Assembly: GCA_027625915.1 (NCBI GenBank)
Contig: JANTQA010000047.1
Location: forward strand, 19,468,001 to 19,532,000
DNA: 64,000 nt
Source: Anaeramoeba flamelloides
Lineage: Eukaryota; Metamonada; Anaeramoebidae
Direction: 5' to 3'
A program made the position numbers and the translations under genes. A model generated the notes under the pieces. It was not told the origin of the DNA. It did not search any database and saw only the letters and a list, made by a program, of their open reading frames with translations. Below are positions 47,606-60,700 of the stretch, in pieces; the first letter of the stretch is position 1, and each line of letters begins with the position of its first letter.

Positions 47606-48376
47606 ATGAATAAACAACCAACCATTTCTGAGTTAGCTGATCTTTTTGTCAACGAACTTTCCAAACATAAGCTCTCTGCATTGGAAGAGCAACCACTTTA
47701 CCAAACAAACAACACAAATCGCGATTGGTTTGTCCGTGACTTATTTGGAAGCAATCTTCCAAACAAAACAAAGGAGCTGTATTTAAAGACAAACGAAAGT
47801 AACAATTTTATTGAACAAAGCAAAATCATAGGGATCAATAAGAATCTGATTGGCAAAAAATCCATCAGCGAAGACTTGCACGACAAAGAAGAGAAAAAGG
47901 CATTGAAAAAATCCCAAGTACCCGAATTGCTGGGCAAAAGGACAGTACAAACGTATAGGCGTCTCGAAAGGCAGGAAAAAAGAAGAGACAAGCATAAGGC
48001 AAAAACATGGTGGGAGATCCCAGAAAGAAAAATATCTAGAGACGTGAAAAGGGACATGAAGGTCATTATGAACAGGGCTTACCTTGATCCGAAAAGGTTT
48101 TACAAAAGCTCGGACTGGAAGGGCAACAATTTCCCCAAAAGGTTCCAAAGGGGTACAGTTGTGGAACACGCTTCAGAGTTTTATTCCTCAAGGCTGACCC
48201 GTAAAAGAAGAGGACAAAACATTGCTGAACAATTTTATAATGATAAGCAATTAAGAAATTATACAAACCAGAAATATAAAGAAGTCAAAAATGAGCGTGA
48301 CAATAGAAGGATCGTGGTTGGTAAAAAACATAACAAAATGAAAAAAAGAAGAAGAAAAAATTCAAAAAGGTTCTAA
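47606..48376 (+). CDS. FCF2: FCF2-family pre-rRNA processing protein
   Basis: Nucleolar factor of the small-subunit processome; in yeast Fcf2 is needed for early cleavages of the 35S pre-rRNA, and the human homologue is DNTTIP2/TdIF2. The 256-residue single-exon frame holds a complete Fcf2 domain at about residues 134-233. Conserved motifs are WWEIPERKISRDVKRDM, LDPKRFYKSSD, FPKRFQRGTVVE, EFYSSRLTRKRR and LRNYTNQKYKEV. A very basic C-terminal tail (KKRRRKNSKRF) follows, as in the family. The N-terminal 130 residues are variable and polar, which is usual. The ATG at 47606 has A at -3 and is the first in frame after A-rich leader sequence. The neighbour genes are unrelated. Confidence 0.93.
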   Translation: MNKQPTISELADLFVNELSKHKLSALEEQPLYQTNNTNRDWFVRDLFGSNLPNKTKELYLKTNESNNFIEQSKIIGINKNLIGKKSISEDLHDKEEKKALKKSQVPELLGKRTVQTYRRLERQEKRRDKHKAKTWWEIPERKISRDVKRDMKVIMNRAYLDPKRFYKSSDWKGNNFPKRFQRGTVVEHASEFYSSRLTRKRRGQNIAEQFYNDKQLRNYTNQKYKEVKNERDNRRIVVGKKHNKMKKRRRKNSKRF

Positions 48377-50002
48377 AAGGGAACAGTTATTTTTTTAGAT
48401 CGTCGATAATGAAAAAAGCTTTATATTTTTTTTGTTTTTTTTTTTTTTAATTTAATTTTTTTATTTTGTTGACAAAGAAAATGGTTATTAGGTTAGGGTC
48501 TCTCTCTATTGAACTTTTCAGTTCTCTTTACAATTTTAAAAATAGAATGAAAGCAATTGGAAAATTAAGAAGCTTATTTTTTACCTCACTAAATTACGTA
48601 ATCTTTTTAATAGTTTTTTGAAATTGTTTAAGATTTCCAGAAAAATTCAATCGAAACGAAAACAATTGTTGAACACACTTTTACAAAACCTTGATCTTGA
48701 ACAAGGACTATGAGCAGAAATTGATTTACCTTTATTATTTTTAAGGTAGGCACAACAAAATAATTATTATCGGCTAATTGGATTGTAAATTAAAGTCATT
48801 TTTTGACTTTCTGTTGAAATTCAAAAAGATATTGAAAAGAGATCAAAAGGATGATTTCTAGAATTTGAACTTGATAGTAAATGATATTTTCAAAAAAGAA
48901 TTATTCTTTATGATTGAGGGTCGAGTGATTTAGGAGAAAAAATAATTTTCTGAAATCGAAAAAAAAAAAATTTTTGTTAACTTTTATGAGTAAACTAACA
49001 CCCAATAAAAAATTTAACAACATGTGAAGTTCTGATCAATCACCAAAAATCAACAATCAAAAATGAGGGCATTTTTTAAAAAAAGGTAAAGATCGACACT
49101 CAATTTCCAATTATAATGGTTTGAAATATATAATTTTGAAGACAATTATGTTGATTTTTAAAGTGTCTCTCTTTGGCACTTTTTGAGATCTTGAATATTT
49201 TTTTTTTTTTCATTTTTTATTTGAGTTATTATTTGACCGAAAGAAGATTACAAAATCCTGACTTTGTCAAATATTGAGAGAGTTAGAAAATAACCACAGG
49301 TTAGAATAAATCGAATTAAATTGATTGTGTAGCTTTAGAAAGCAATTTGTTTTAAAATTAAAGAAATTTAACCATTTGGAAATATACTCTGAGAAACGAA
49401 TATTTTTTTTCTGATTTGGATTTTTTGCCAATTAAACCCTTTGAATTTGTTTTTTTTTGTTATTTGAATTTTGAAATTGAGATCCTCTCTAATAAAATTT
49501 TTTTTTTTGTTTTTTGAATTTTGTCAATCAAAAGAAGGGAAATTTCACAAAACCCTTTTTAGGTTTCAGGTCACCCATTGATTCTGGAGCAAATCCATGG
49601 TAAATGACTCTAGCCTTAAATCTTAAAATTTTAATCAACATCAAGTCACTATTTCTATTTATGTAAGATTCTATTCATATTATTTGTATTTTTTTGAATT
49701 CTTTGTGAAAAAATCAATTCCTTTTTGTTCGTTTGAAAAGAAAAACAAGTTGACATTCGAATCAAATTTGTCTTTTATATTTAAACATTTGTTTTGTTTT
49801 TTGTATGGGATCTTTGAGTCAGTAAGTTTCTCTCTTAATTCGAAGACTGAACCAAAAGTAACAAAAGTAAGAAATAAAAGTAAAAAATAAAAAGAAAATA
49901 ACAAAAAAGTTATCAAAAAGAAACAAAAAGAAAAAAATTAATTCTATTTCAAATTGCAAATCAGCATTAGCACTCGCATCAGAATTAGAATGAAAATGAG
50001 AT
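48377..50002. other. Non-coding stretch between FCF2 and the MED30-like gene
   Basis: The two genes converge here (plus then minus). Besides the family A copy at 48935-49625 I see nothing. The frames at 49680-49916 lie on both strands of A/T-rich DNA and lack protein-like composition. Confidence 0.7.
48935..49625 (+). repeat. Dispersed repeat family A, copy 3
   Basis: Direct-orientation partner of 42985-43650, about 6 kb apart, with FCF2 between them. Confidence 0.78.
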
Positions 50003-50383
50003 TTAATTTTTATTATTAACAGTCAGTGTGTCAAGTGAACCTTGAATCGTTCTAATGTCATAAACTAAGTTTGAAAGAGACTCGTTTAAGAAATTTGTTT
50101 TTTTTCTTAGTTGTGCGATCTCCTTTTTTAATTGCTCTCGTACTTCGGGATCTTCTTCTTGCTTTTGCTTTGAACGAAGTTCTTTGATCGATTGGAAGAT
50201 TTTTCGTAAGGCTTCAAGGTGTTTATGGAAAAGCACACGAAGCGAGTGGATAGTTTCTGAGAGATCTTGAACAGATTCTTCTTGTGAAGTAAACGCCTTT
50301 TGGGAAACTTCAAGAATTTGTTGTGTAAGTTTGAGTAAGATTTGTAAATGTTCACGACCAATTATAGAAAGAGAGGATGTCAT
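50003..50383 (-). CDS. MED30: Mediator complex subunit 30-like protein
   Basis: Likely head-associated subunit of the Mediator complex, which links transcription factors to RNA polymerase II. I chose the ATG at 50383 (126 residues): the in-frame ATG at 50521 would add a Phe/Lys-rich leader unlike the family. N-terminal IIGREHLQILLKLTQQIL matches the MED30 start (IGQETVQDIV...TMEIFQLL). The middle helix LRVLFHKHLEALRKIF matches LSVLFRKLRLVYDKC, and the C-terminal coiled coil LKKEIAQLRKKTNFLNESL with LVYDIRTIQ matches the LKQKNQQLK...LIWDINAM end. Length and helix order fit. It is a small coiled-coil protein, so another Mediator-type subunit is possible. Confidence 0.65.
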   Translation of the reverse strand: MTSSLSIIGREHLQILLKLTQQILEVSQKAFTSQEESVQDLSETIHSLRVLFHKHLEALRKIFQSIKELRSKQKQEEDPEVREQLKKEIAQLRKKTNFLNESLSNLVYDIRTIQGSLDTLTVNNKN

Positions 50384-53300
50384 GGAATACTTGATTTGGA
50401 TCGATTGTTTCTGTTTAAAATGCAAAAAGAAAAAGAATTTCGACAAGACTAATTTGAAAAAAATGTTTTTCCTTTTATAGAACCTTTCCTCAACTCGTGC
50501 CAAGAAAAAAAGAGTAACCACTTTTGGAGGTCCTGAGACAATTTGAATTGAATACTACTTCCAATGAATCTAATTTTGTTTGTTTTAAGGGATAAATATC
50601 ACCCTAGATCAGTATAGAATTAAAGTATATTGTAATTGGGTGTAAATGGTATTTGTCGCTCAAATTAAATTGATGGCTCTAAAAAAATCTATTTTAATTA
50701 TTATTGAACAATAAATTCTTACATTTTTTATTTATTATCACAATTAAAAATTATATTTTGAAATTTTTTTTAATTCCTTTTCTAAATCAAAATATCAAAC
50801 CAACTATAGTATTATATTTTTTAATAAATTCATATTTAGATATTCCAACAGTAATTATTTTTTCATTTTTTTAATTTAAGGATTTAATCAACAATTAATA
50901 ATAATCAAGCACAAAACATTGATTACTTTTGATTCTTTTTTTACAATTTTCGTTTTGTTATTAATATATTTCTAATATTTCAGAAATAATTTGTTAAAAA
51001 TAATTTTCAAGTTAATTATTTATTGTTTTAATAAATTTATATGTTTTCAATAGCTATTCGATATTTCTGGATATATTTAAGGAAGTAAGTACATTTTACC
51101 ATTTTGAAAATTTTTAATTGTGGAAACATTACTGAAAAATAATTTTTTGAGTGCCAACAGATATTGAAACTTTGAAACCAAGACACCATCCACTAGTTTA
51201 TTTGTGAATGGAACCAAAGTAATTCAGAGTTGAATCTTAATTTTTTCAATTTTTTGAACATTTTTTTTTGATTCAATTTTTGGTTTTATTAAATAAAGTT
51301 TTGGATCTAGAAATATGTTTATTCCAATGATCGAAATTAACCAAACAGTAAACCAACAAAATGTACCCAGAAGGGCGTGCATTTGAAACAAATATTTTCT
51401 TTTAGAATACCAAACACGAAAGATCACCTTTCCAAATAAATTTGCTGAAATCAAGAATGAAAAAAAAAAAAATCGATAAAAGTCTATTTTTGAAGATTGG
51501 TTTTCTTTATCTTCTTAGTTTGCATGAATAAAAGCTATTTTTTTCCTTGAATTTCTCGCCCCATTACTATTTATTATTATTTTAAAAAACATTTTCTGAA
51601 AAATTTGCTTTCAAAATTCAATTTTAAAATATTTTTATCAAACAAAGCCAAAACGAGGAATACTATTTCAAAAATTAAAATAAAGGGGTTGAATTCTTGG
51701 AATCAAAAAACAGTTTCAAAAGATTCAAATCAAAATAATTGAAAAATTAGAAAAAAATTTCAATCAGATTCAGAATTTTTTTGTTTTCTCATTTTGATGG
51801 AAAATAAATATTATAAAATCAAACGAATTTATCCAATAAACCCTCATTCGCAAGAAGAATTAAAAAAATCTTTGATTTTCTGAACCCAAACCAGAATTAG
51901 ATGACATAAATGAAAAATAGGATTTTTAAATTCATTTTGGAAATTCTTTCTAAATAAACAGTAAATTGTTTATCAAAAATTTTCCCAATTAAATTTTTTC
52001 ATAAAGAATTAAAAATAAAACCAAATAAAGAATAAATAATTGTGTAAAATTTTATAGATAAGATCAAGTAATAAATGATTTTTATTTATTTTTTTTTGAT
52101 CACTTTTTTCATTTTTTTAATTTGCGTTTTTTTGTTGGTATGAAAATATCTTATACTAGGATATATTCCACTCTAGTATTTATGAAAATACCAATGTATT
52201 TGGCAAAATAAATGATTTGAAAAATTCAGTTTCACATAAATGGTGGTACTCAAAAAATGAAAAATCTACTTACCCCCTTAACTAAGTTATTTTTTGCAAC
52301 TTTCAAATCTGAATGTTAGTAATTCAATCATTATTTTTTTTTTGTAAATGGAGGTTTTTTTCAAATATTCTTGGGGTGTTTATGAATACAAGGATCATTT
52401 TTAATTTGTTTATATCAACCTTTCAGTAATATTTACTAATTTAATAAGTTGGTACTTTTGAAAAATATTGTACCAATTTGATTTTCCTTCAATAATAGTA
52501 TATTTTTATTTTTGACCTCCATCTCGTTAATAATAATGCCTTCAGTCGCGTATCGTTTTTTGTATTTGTTTTTTTAATATTCAATGACCCAACCCCATTT
52601 CAATTAATCTTTTAAACTGTCATTCTTTACAGATGGCTTATTGTGATGGCAATATTTGAAAAAGAAATTTTGAAAACCATGCTAAAAAATGAGTTAGAAT
52701 AAAAAAATAATATATTAGGGGTGGGTGGGGGGGGGGAGTTCAAGATAATTTTTTTATTTTTTATGTAAATTAAGAGGATAGAGATAAAAAATCGTTTGAA
52801 ATAACGTTATTTGAAAATGTATTTTTCCTTCTTGATTATAACAAGTTTATTTGGAATGATGATCATATTTCTTTGATTATCACAAAAAGAAGAGATTTGT
52901 TTTAAAATACCAACCTTCTCATGTCCAATTTTATTTGTTTATTATTTGATTAAATCCAAATATTTGTAATAGTAAACTTATTTCTCGATCCAAAACCAAA
53001 TTTAAGAAAACTCAAAAATTTATTCAAAAAAAATTTAAAATTAATAAAATACACACTGGTTAACTTTTGAAAGTTCACAAATAATTCTTTTGAGTAATGG
53101 GTGATATTTTGGTTTCAAAGTTTCAATAACTTTTAACACTCAAAAAATATTCTTTCAGTAAGGTTGTTATAAGTAAAATTCTTCAAAATTTGAAAATGTT
53201 CATGCTACCTTAAAAAAAGTTAGAATTGATTTATGATCAATAATAGAAAAGATAAAATTTCGTGAATAAGATTGAACTTCGTTCGAGAAAATAAAAATAC

Positions 53301-53721
53301 CAACTCTTATTTAATTAAAAACTTTACATTTCAATTCAAAAAAACCCTCTTTATTTTTATTTTGAATTAAATCGTTAAAAAATAAGAAGGAAAATTAAAA
53401 GAAAAAGTTAACGTCAACCGTATATTCGAAAAAAAACACCAAAAAGCCTTCCATTTATAAAAACACCTCCCCGAAGAGGTATTTTTCAATAAATGTCTGT
53501 TATTTTTTAGAAGAAAATAGTCATTTTGCAAAAATACTATTGAATTTTTCAAATGTTGGATCTTTTCAATGGTAAAATTCAGATCAAATTATATAATAAC
53601 AAAAATATTATCAATTTTTTGTGGAACAAAGGAAATGTAATTTTAATTAAAGTTAATTACTTTTTAATAAAATCATTTTTTTTTCATATCATTTAATAAA
53701 AGTAAATCAATTTTTAGAAAA
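50384..53721. other. 3.3-kb stretch without a gene
   Basis: Divergent intergenic space between the MED30-like (minus) and shugoshin-like (plus) genes, so it should hold both promoters. A/T-rich with a family D repeat (51645-52475). Short frames at 51224 and 53367 are not protein-like. A 9-10-bp hairpin at 53459-53488 (ACCTC/GAGGT stem) lies some 230 bp before the shugoshin-like start; role unknown. Confidence 0.65.
51645..52475. repeat. Dispersed repeat family D, copy 1
   Basis: Aligns in two blocks with 60475-60680 and 61270-62430: AAAATAAAGG.GTTGAATT, GTGGAAAATAAATA-like, AAATTCATTTTG.AAATTCTTT, TTATACT..GATATATTCCACT and GGTACTCAAAA are shared in order. Confidence 0.6.
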
Positions 53722-55119
53722 ATGTCTGTTCTTGACAAATCAAAAAACTTCACACCACGTCTCAGGAAAACAGACAAAAAAAATTTAAAAAAAAACACAA
53801 CCCCAGACAAAATCTTAAGGGAAAGAATTAACAACCATAAAAAGGAATTAATTTTATGTAATAAGAGAATTACCGGATTGGAAGAATTGACATCCCAATT
53901 GCAAAAACTCCACAAAAAGGAAACAGAGTCATTAAAAAGTAAGTTTTTATTTCAATGACAAAAAATATAAAACGAGAAATAAACAAAATTCTCAAATCTA
54001 ACCGTTACAAAAATTTTATTCCTTTTTACTTTGATTCTCTGAAATAAATTATTTTTGTTACCCTTTGATATTTTATTAGATCATGTTGAACGAAGGGTTA
54101 ATGCCTTGGAACAGTCCAACGAGCTCAGGAACAGAATGGCACTTGAAAATAGAAAATACAAGAACAAAAATCGCAACTTGGAGAAAAACAATTATGAATT
54201 AAAACAAAAAATGTTACAATTGGAGATTGAAAATACAAGGCTGGTAAACAAAGTCCTCAAATTACAAAAAAAGTTACGAATGAATCCTAACAACCAAAAA
54301 ACTAAATCCACCCCAAACAAAAAGAAAGACAATAAAGAAAATGAACAATCAAAAAGGTACTCAAAAAAATACCATACAATAAAACCAAATCTTTCACCAA
54401 CAAAAAGATCAAACAAGAAATCCCATCTTCTCCAGGTCAAGCAAAAGAACAAAAAAACTGATCAAAAAATGAAAATTCAAAAACGCCATAAATCCAAAAA
54501 CATAAGGACCATAAGAGCAAATAAGAAAAAAAATGAAAATTTACTTGCTAAACAGAAACGCAACCATCATAATCGATCAAAACACGATCTCAAAAAAAAC
54601 ACAACTTCAAAGAAAAAAGCCCACCCAAATACCAAGCATCGAAGAATTCCCAAACAAAAAAAAAAACATTTAAATGATTTTAACATTAACCAAACCTTAC
54701 TATTCAAAAAACACACACCACCTAAAAAACAATCAAGAATCTCCTTAAAGCCATCTATTAATAATGAACATTTCAAAATTTATGTTAACCCCACAAAACA
54801 TAAAACTTCACCTCTCAAGAACGAGTATCAAAAAAAAGTCACCCATCGATCACACCACTCTAAAAAAAAGAGAACATGCCATGCAAATGATCCCAAAAGA
54901 CTAAATGATCGCAAATTAAAAAAAAAACAATTGAAAGCCAGACACAAACCGAATGAGAGAACAAAACCCACTTTCCTTTTGTTACCACCCCCAACCAAAG
55001 ACAAAAAAAGAAGACAAACTATCAGTGACTATTATTTAAACCCACCAGTTCACAAAGATTTAAATTCAATCGAAAATAAGAATAATAAATGGTTTTTAAA
55101 ATTCCGAAATAAAAATTAA
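53722..55119 (+). CDS. Shugoshin-like coiled-coil protein (two exons, 418 residues)
   Basis: Exons 53722..53938 and 54080..55119 join in frame. Shugoshins guard centromeric cohesin by recruiting PP2A. An N-terminal coiled coil spans about residues 40-140, including RMALENRKYKNKNRNLEK and LEIENTRLVNKVLKLQKKL, continuous across the splice. Then comes a long, very basic, poorly ordered middle. Near the C-terminus (from residue 383) RRQTISDYYLNPPVHKDL resembles the shugoshin C-box (RR-S/T-x4-Y-x2-P-x3-K-x-L), the motif that binds phosphorylated histone H2A. This architecture of N-terminal coiled coil, basic disordered middle and C-box is the basis of the call. Each part alone is weak, so another coiled-coil chromatin protein is possible. 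Confidence 0.5.
53939..54079 (+). other. Intron of the shugoshin-like gene
   Basis: Donor TTAAAAA|GTAAGT, acceptor TTTTATTAG|ATCATG, 141 bp, phase 1. Retention would end the first frame after five more codons; removal joins ESLK to NHVERRV and keeps the coiled coil in register. Confidence 0.85.
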
Positions 55120-57711
55120 TTCCATTCTTATTTTTTTCTGGGAACATGTGAAATTTGACACATCTCATCACCAATTGGCCAGATTATTAAAAGAATCCGA
55201 AATCTGGATCTTTGAATTAAAAAAAAAAAATTATTTTATTCTTTGAATAAAAAAAGAGTTCTATATTTTAATGACTTTAGTAAATCATAAAAATATCTTT
55301 GAAACCTTTCAAAAAATTTCTAAAAATATAAATTTTTGGAATGGGGCAAATAAGAGGAACTAAAAATTCCTTCCCTAAATAACAACATTTTCTCATTTAT
55401 TTTTCTACTGTTTTTTATTTTTTGTCAAATCATAAATAAATAAAATAAAAATAATTATTATTCTTGTAGTTGTTTTTTTGTCCAGTTTTTTTTTTTTTTT
55501 TTTTTAAATTTAAACGAAAAAAGTTGTTAATAACAATTACTGACACTTAACTAAAATAATGATAAACTAGAGATATTTCAAAATTCAAACTCTTCAAAAG
55601 AATAACAAATAAAAAATAGTATATAAAAAAAAATAATATTTATCATTTTGTGACTAATAATTTCAAAATAAAAATCCAATATTATAATAAACACAATTAC
55701 CAAGTACTGGTTTTCAGATTATAAAATAGTTAATAATATAATTAAATATCAATCAGGATCTAGAATTAAAACCAAGTTAATCATTAAAAGATACAAATAA
55801 TTTTCGATTAAAGTTTATAATTTGTTTATTTTTTTAAACTGATTAATACTATTTTTCTAAATTCTCAAAAGTTGGAAAAATAATTAATAATTTTAAGGAT
55901 AGTAACAATAATTAAAAAGATAATAAGTTAACAATTTGCATTCTTATATTACAATTTCTTAAAAATAATAGAATAATGGTCAATACCAATGAAGAAGAAA
56001 TTGAAAGTTTAATTTTATATCAAAAATTAATAATAATAAATCTTCTGTAAAACTTATTTTAGAGCTAATTAGAAGAAATTGAATAAACTACCTAATACTA
56101 ATTAACAAATAATTCAAATAATATACTAATAATTATTGGGAAAAAAATTAATGAGTTGAATCTTGAATAAGAAAAATAATTTTGATAAATTGAATAATAA
56201 TAAAATAATATTTATCTTATTTAGGATGAATAAAAAACAAAAATTATTACTAATTAGTTTTTGAAACAGATATTTAATCAGAAAAATATTTATCAAAATA
56301 ATGGGTTTGATTAAAATTTCGAACCAAAAACAATTTTTAATACTGAAAAAATTAAAAAATTGTAAAAATATCTCCAAAATATATCAATACAAATTTTTTT
56401 CAAAATATCACGAGTAAAAAATAATTGAAAAACATTCAATGGGGTTTTTAAAAAAGTAAAAACAAATATCCTTTATAAAAATCATATAATATTTTATCCA
56501 ATCTATTAAAAATATCCTTCTAAATTGGATTTCGAATTAAAAATATACAAAAAAATAGATTTTATTAATAAAAAAAAAATATTTATTTCTTTATAAAAAT
56601 GGAGAAGAGAGCAATAAACTAAATATTTGAAACATATTTATACTAATAAAACCTAACCTAGATTCTTTCTAAAATTTATTTACAAATCAATTGAACATAT
56701 TTTTGATAAAACACATTTGTTTTTTTTTTTTTTTTTGAAAAAATTATTATATATGAATTAGATGTTATGAATTATTTGTCAAATTTAATAAATTAAGCAA
56801 ACAAAACCTATTTGAAAACAATAACTTAATTAAATACAAACATGATCAAATATTTTGAATAATTTATCTCAAATTAATAAAACTTGTGGTAATTAAATAT
56901 TACCATTACTTAATTTATGATTTTTTTATAAAAATTTATAGAGTTAACATTTTTTATTTTTCCCAATTATACCAACCCACCGAAAAAAGAAGTAACATTT
57001 CCTTTACAACATCTTTATGATTTCTCAACAAGAGTTTCATATAATTTGAGAAGAGATCAAAAAATATTTTCATGACATTTCACATTTATTTACAATTTTA
57101 TGTTTCAACAGATCCAAATTCATTTGTGAGGTTTCTTATTTTAATATTCTCAAACTACTTTTGGAACATTTATCAAGATTTGTTTTCTTTATATTTTATA
57201 TGGTAAACCTAAAGATATAACCCATTGAAGGAATTTGTAACAGAGAATCAATTTACACCTTACCCCTTTAAAAAAACAATTTCTAAAATGGATATGGTAA
57301 CATCTTTTAAATTTATTTGTATCAAAACAAAATCAAGATAATTTAATTTTATTTTAACCTTAAGGTTATTTTCTGAATTCTTTTAGGTTTTGGTGTACTT
57401 TTCTTTTTAATATCAATCACAAAATAGGAAACAATATTTAATTTTCAAAATTTGTAGAATAAAATTGAAATGATATTAATTGTATTTAACTTTGAATTTT
57501 GATTGATCATTTTAAATGCCAAATTCAAATTTTATTTTACATTTATTATTATTTTTGAAAAGGACAAGCACCTTAATTATAAACAAACAAAAAAAAAAAA
57601 AAAACAAAAAAAAACTAACAGTTATGATTGGAATTGAATTTAAAATTTGATCAATTTCAAAAAGAAAGAATATTTTGCCTTATAAATAGTATTTAATTTG
57701 AAAGAATGGTC
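55120..57711. other. 2.6-kb non-coding stretch
   Basis: The shugoshin-like and phosphoesterase genes converge here. It is among the most A/T-rich parts of the window. I see no gene, RNA gene or clear repeat beyond poly-A/T runs. Confidence 0.75.
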
Positions 57712-60700
57712 TTATATCTCGATTGAAAACTCAGGATTCCAATTCTTTACCTTTTCCCAAGGATAACCCCTCTGATTTGCAATAAGTTGAGTTGCATTCT
57801 TATCAATGTGGAAATTATAATGAGTATGGCCAGATGCCCAAATTTTTGGAATTCTTTTTTTTTTTTTAAAGAAGCCAAAAAAACCAATTTTATACATTTC
57901 TTCAAGGTTAGAAGAAAAAGCATGATTTGTTATTTGGTTTTCATATTTAGGATCAGATGTATTCTTCAACGAAGGTGAATGATGGGTTAAAACTATTAAT
58001 TCTTCATTTTTTACTAAAGCTGATTCATATTGATGTTTCTGTATCCAAGTTTTATTCTTATTAAAGAGTTCCATTGTGTCCTCGACAGTAATCTGCTTAT
58101 TTTTTGTCAAATAAATCATACGATAATCATTAAGGCAAGAACCAACTTTAAGCTTTGCATTTGAAGGGATATGGGACCAAAGAGTGGTTCCAAGAATTCT
58201 TAGTGTCCTATTTTGTAATTTAACAAAAATAGCTTCTGTATTAAGAAAAATCACTTTACTTTTTGTTATCTGAGAACATATTTCTTGAGTTTTACGTTCA
58301 GTTGATTCCATAGTTCTTTTGTCATCCTTTTCCTGTGAATGTATGCGATAATATTCATGGTTTCTATTGGCATATTAATATTTATATTTATATACGATTA
58401 TACCGAAAGAAAAACCATTTTTAAATTTAGGAAGAAAAACAATCTGTGAAAAGAAAAAAAAAATAATTATTAATGTATAGTATTCTTTAGAATTAAACAA
58501 ATTATTATATATAAACTATATTTCAAAAATTATGACTCACCAGAAATAATTAAAAAATAATAATAGTTTTTTACTATCAATAACAACTAATTATTAAATC
58601 TGATTAATAATCCACTTTTTAATTATTATAAACACATAAAAACCCGATATCTTGAAAATTCAAAAAAAAAAAAACGAAATACAATTTTTTAAATGGGCAT
58701 TATGAATTTTTTATTACTAAATTTTCACTGAAAATAAAAAGGTTAACCATAATGATTTTTTATTGATAATTATTCAAATGTTTTTTAAAAGGCATTACAG
58801 AGTCTCAATTTTCAAAATTTTTATCACTATTTTTGAGATATATATATATTTTTTTCACATAACTTTCTTAAAAAAAAAAAAAAAAAAAAAAATAATGAAA
58901 AACAAAAACTTAAAGAAAAACAAAAGGAAAAACAATAAACAAAGAAAAAAAGCAATAATAATAAAAGATCAAATTAGAAAAAATGATTTTGATTTAAAAA
59001 TTGAAAATTTGTTTTATTGAGAATCTGGGATAAAACTTTAAAACAATTCTTCAATCTTTAAAGTGGACCAATATTTTTGAAAAATAGTTTATATAAACTA
59101 TTTTCCTGTTAAAGGAGCTCACCCATAATGTACGAATTACACATCTTTTAAAAGGGTTTGAGGGGATATTAGAAGAAAAAATATAATTTTTGAAATTTTA
59201 TTCTTTAAAACATTTTTTCTCAATTGTTGAGATTTTCATTTTTTCATTTTTACGATTTCAATTGATTGATAATTGATTTGCATTTTTTTTTTATTTATTT
59301 CAAGATCTATAGTCACTAATTAAAGACTGTTATTCTAAAGTTGTTGAAACAGTGAAAATGATTGTCAAAAAATGATGTTTAATTTTTATTGGAATTTTCT
59401 TTTTATTTTCAATTGAAGATCAAAATGAAGATTATTATGTTTCTCAATGGATGAACCAAGATTATAATTTTTGAATTTTTAAGAAAATATATAGATTAAT
59501 TAGTTTTTCTTCATATGGATATCAACTATTCTTTAATGTACATTATTCTACTTTTTTATATGTTTTTTAAATGCATATTATAAAAAATAATTGATATTTG
59601 GAAATAAAATTGTTTACCACTTTGACAGAAAAAAAGTTTATTATTTTTCTCAATATATTAACTCTTAAAAAAAGTTATAATATCTTTGAAGAGAATTTAA
59701 AATTAAGATCTTCGTTTTCAAACACAATTTTTATAAATTTTTAAGTGTTTTGATAAATTTTTTTTCTTGAACTAATTTTTTTTTCCATTTTCCATTAAGG
59801 AAGCCCCCCCAAGAATGTTCTGGGATTCCGACATATTGATATACCCTGTCAAGTGTTTTCAATTTACCCTTTAATAGACTCAAAAAAATTGTGAAAAATA
59901 ATCCAACTAATTTTAATGTTTGGAAAACAAAAAATACTAAATCATTTTCCAGTAAAAAGGTATCCAGTTGTTATGAGTGAATGAAATGTGTTTAAAGGAT
60001 TTAAATTGATATTAGAAGAAAAAATATCATTTTGGAAATATCAAAATTGAAATCTTTTTTTCACTTTTTTTTTTTTGATTTTATTTTGATACATAATTCA
60101 TTTGCATTTTTTTTTTATTGCAAGATCGATAGTCACTAATTAAAGACTGTTATTCTATGGTTATTGAAACAGTGAAAATTATTGTAGAAAAATGATATTG
60201 ATTTCTCTTGGAATTTTATTTGGATATTCAATTAAAGATCAAAATGAAGATTCTTTTGTTTTCCTCAATTGGGAATATAAGAAATTTTAGTTTTTAGATT
60301 TTTATGAAAATCTATTGATTTATTAGTTTTACTCAATCCGAATATCAACTATCCCTTGATGTTTATCATTCTACTTATTTCTTATTTGTTCTTGAAAGGC
60401 TAATTATAAATAATAATCAATATTTGAAAAAAATGTTGGGCCACTTTGACTGAAATAAAGTTTATTAACAAGATCAAAATAAAGGTATTGAATTATTCTG
60501 TATCAAAAAAAAACCACAAAACGTTCAACCCAAAAGAAAAAGAAAATATGGTTCAAAAATTGAAAGAAGAATTCATAATTATTTTGGTTTTTATGATTTA
60601 GTGGAAAATAAATAATTTTTAAATGAATCAAAATCCTCCAATAAATTTTTATTTCTGAAGAAGAATATTTAAAAATATCATTTTTTATTTTTTTCCATTT

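Noticed and set aside
50384-50521. Longer start for the MED30-like protein
   Set aside because: The extra 46 residues are Phe/Lys-rich with no family match; the inner ATG gives the usual N-terminus.
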